The notes beneath the pieces are model-generated. The model was given only the letters and a program-made list of their open reading frames with translations, did no database searches and was not told the DNA's origin. Shown here piece after piece: positions 8,895 to 10,453 of a stretch of 10,453 nucleotides of DNA (positions are counted from its first letter, which is position 1; every line of letters starts with the position of its first letter). Made by a program: the position numbers and the translations under genes. The stretch is from contig JAGLYE010000037.1 in the NCBI GenBank assembly GCA_023132505.1, forward strand, positions 1-10,453, given 5' to 3'. The DNA is from Bacteroidales bacterium. GTDB lineage: Bacteria; Bacteroidota; Bacteroidia; Bacteroidales; B18-G4.

Positions 8895-10415
8895 ATGAGG
8901 AAAAAACCACGGCTAAGTTTCTGGCAGATATGGAACATGAGTTTCGGTTTCCTCGGGATACAGTTTGGCTTTGCTTTGCAAAATGCCAACGTCAGCAGGA
9001 TATTTCAAACACTTGGTGCAGATATCGACAGCCTGTCCATTTTATGGATAGCCGCCCCGGTAACCGGATTGCTTGTACAACCAATCATCGGACATTATAG
9101 CGATAATACCTGGACTAAACTTGGCCGACGGAGGCCTTATTTCCTGTTTGGAGCCTTGTTTGCCTCCATTGCATTGTTGCTGATGCCAAATTCCCCTGTT
9201 CTCTGGATTGCTGTCGGGATGCTGTGGATTATGGATGCTTCCATTAATATTTCTATGGAGCCGTTCCGCGCATTTGTGGGCGATATGCTACCTGATGATC
9301 AGCGAACCAAAGGCTTCGCCATGCAAAGTTTCTTTATAGGAACAGGTGCTGTCATTGCCAGTGCTTTACCCTGGATGATGGCTAATTGGTTTGGGATTGA
9401 AAATACCGCTCCTGAAGGGCAAATACCCCCTTCTGTAAAATTTTCATTCTATATTGGAGCTGCGATATTTCTCCTTGCTGTTCTTTGGACAGTAATTCGC
9501 ACAAAAGAATATTCTCCTGAAGAACTTGCCTCATTTGATGAAGAAAAAGTAAACAATACATCTAATGATGATGTTGAATCAGTTTCGCCCGAAGGAAATT
9601 ATAAATCCAGGGGGAAGAAACAAATAATCAGTGGTGTAATCTGGTTAGTTCTGGGGGCTGCATTTGCTACTTGGTTTTATTTCGCGGGAATAGAAAAGGA
9701 ACCATATGTTTTGGCATTTGGCTTATTAGGTTTGGGAGTTATTATGATCATTTCCGGCTTATTTCAGAGTCAGGGAAAGACTAGCATGGCAATGGTGGTC
9801 ATTGTGAATGATATTATGTCGATGCCTAAAACCATGCTTCAATTGGCTCTGGTCCAGTTTTTCTCCTGGTTTGCCTTATTTGCGATGTGGATATACACAA
9901 CTCCGGCTATTACTCAGTATATATACGGTACAACTGATACAAGCTCACAAGCATATAATGATGGGGCCGACTGGGTTACAATATTGTTTGCCGCCTATAA
10001 TGGAGTTGCGGCTATAGTGGCATGGTTGCTTTCTCCAATGGCAAAAGTTACTAATAGAAAGATTACTCACATGATTTGCTTGTTCGTAGGCGGATTAGGG
10101 CTAATATCGATTTTTTACATCCAGGATAAAAACCTGTTATTGCTGTCAATGGTAGGTATTGGTTTTGCCTGGGCGAGTATCCTTTCAATTCCTTATGCCA
10201 TTCTGACAAATGCTCTTCCATCAAATAAAATGGGAGTTTATATGGGTATCTTCAATTTCTTTATCGTGATACCTCAAATTATTGCAGCAGCAATTTTGGG
10301 TTTTTTCCTGAAATCTTTCTTTGCTAACGAAGCCATCTATGCGATGATCATCGGGGGTGTTTCCATGCTAATCGCCGGGATATTGATCATGTTTGTTAAG
10401 GACAGGGGGAATTAA
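8895..10415 (+). CDS. MFS sugar transporter, SUT/GPH (sucrose/maltose symporter) type
   Basis: This is a predicted inner-membrane cation-coupled sugar importer of 506 residues. It resembles the sucrose/maltose transporters related to SUT and SLC45. Signs are the TM1 stretch FGFLGIQFGFALQNANVSRIF (17-37); the loop motif GHYSDNTWTKLGRRRPY (66-82) after TM2, with D70 and the GRRR cluster; FRAFVGDMLPDDQRTKGF (124-141); and the C-terminal GIGFAWASILSIPYAIL (421-437) and KMGVYMGIFNFFIVIPQII (445-463). A charged, disordered cytoplasmic stretch (203-242) and two further hydrophobic segments (244-264 and 271-290) lie between the N- and C-terminal six-helix bundles. About 14 membrane segments are therefore predicted, not 12. 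The substrate cannot be read from the sequence; a maltose- or sucrose-like glycoside is the best guess. It begins 24 nt after yidC with no visible promoter or terminator between, so it is probably co-transcribed, although its role is unrelated. Confidence 0.88.
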   Translation: MRKKPRLSFWQIWNMSFGFLGIQFGFALQNANVSRIFQTLGADIDSLSILWIAAPVTGLLVQPIIGHYSDNTWTKLGRRRPYFLFGALFASIALLLMPNSPVLWIAVGMLWIMDASINISMEPFRAFVGDMLPDDQRTKGFAMQSFFIGTGAVIASALPWMMANWFGIENTAPEGQIPPSVKFSFYIGAAIFLLAVLWTVIRTKEYSPEELASFDEEKVNNTSNDDVESVSPEGNYKSRGKKQIISGVIWLVLGAAFATWFYFAGIEKEPYVLAFGLLGLGVIMIISGLFQSQGKTSMAMVVIVNDIMSMPKTMLQLALVQFFSWFALFAMWIYTTPAITQYIYGTTDTSSQAYNDGADWVTILFAAYNGVAAIVAWLLSPMAKVTNRKITHMICLFVGGLGLISIFYIQDKNLLLLSMVGIGFAWASILSIPYAILTNALPSNKMGVYMGIFNFFIVIPQIIAAAILGFFLKSFFANEAIYAMIIGGVSMLIAGILIMFVKDRGN

Positions 10416-10450
10416 AGTTCGAAGTTCGGAGTTCGGAGTTCGAAGTTATC
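10416..10450 (+). repeat. Tandem 7-bp repeat, cut by or near the window end
   Basis: Immediately after the transporter stop codon there are four head-to-tail copies of AGTTCGR: 10416-10422 (A), 10423-10429 (G), 10430-10436 (G) and 10437-10443 (A). A decayed fifth copy, AGTTATC, occupies 10444-10450. Only the seventh base varies among the four good copies. The unit length is not a multiple of three, as expected for non-coding DNA. The array may continue or recur beyond the window. Confidence 0.85.
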
Positions 10451-10453
10451 CAG

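Overview
The window reads as ordinary, well-conserved chromosome of a member of the Bacteroidota. Three things point there. The primary sigma factor is the short 288-residue RpoD of that phylum, with no region 1.1. Four intergenic sites match the Bacteroidota -7 promoter element TAnnTTTG. The start codons are preceded by A-rich sequence, not by Shine-Dalgarno motifs. The gene pairings dapF/GNAT/mltG and pyrG/yidC also fit. Order or genus cannot be fixed from this sequence.

Layout. Positions 1-2111 hold a leftward cluster that I infer to be one operon: dapF (diaminopimelate epimerase), a GNAT N-acetyltransferase, and mltG (endolytic transglycosylase), the last cut by the left edge. The two junctions are only 5 and 7 nt, and two of the three genes act in peptidoglycan metabolism. 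From about 2300 everything runs rightward: a possible 67-residue membrane-anchored protein of unknown function; rpoD; a long-form glyceraldehyde-3-phosphate dehydrogenase with an N-terminal extension of about 130 residues; pyrG (CTP synthase); yidC (membrane protein insertase); and an MFS sugar transporter of the SUT/GPH type. The window ends in a tandem repeat of a 7-bp unit.

Transcription. Strong hairpin-plus-T-tract terminators follow rpoD and the dehydrogenase gene. The rpoD terminator overlaps the candidate promoter of the dehydrogenase gene. A perfect 10-bp inverted repeat spans the candidate -7 element of yidC. The transporter starts 24 nt after yidC and is probably read from the same transcript.

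I found no defence system, mobile element, CRISPR array, RNA gene or biosynthetic cluster, and nothing that I would call a new system. The points most worth a second look are the long dehydrogenase with its altered coenzyme site, the palindrome over the yidC promoter, the terminator/promoter overlap, the 7-bp tandem repeat at the right edge, and an AT-rich block inside yidC.
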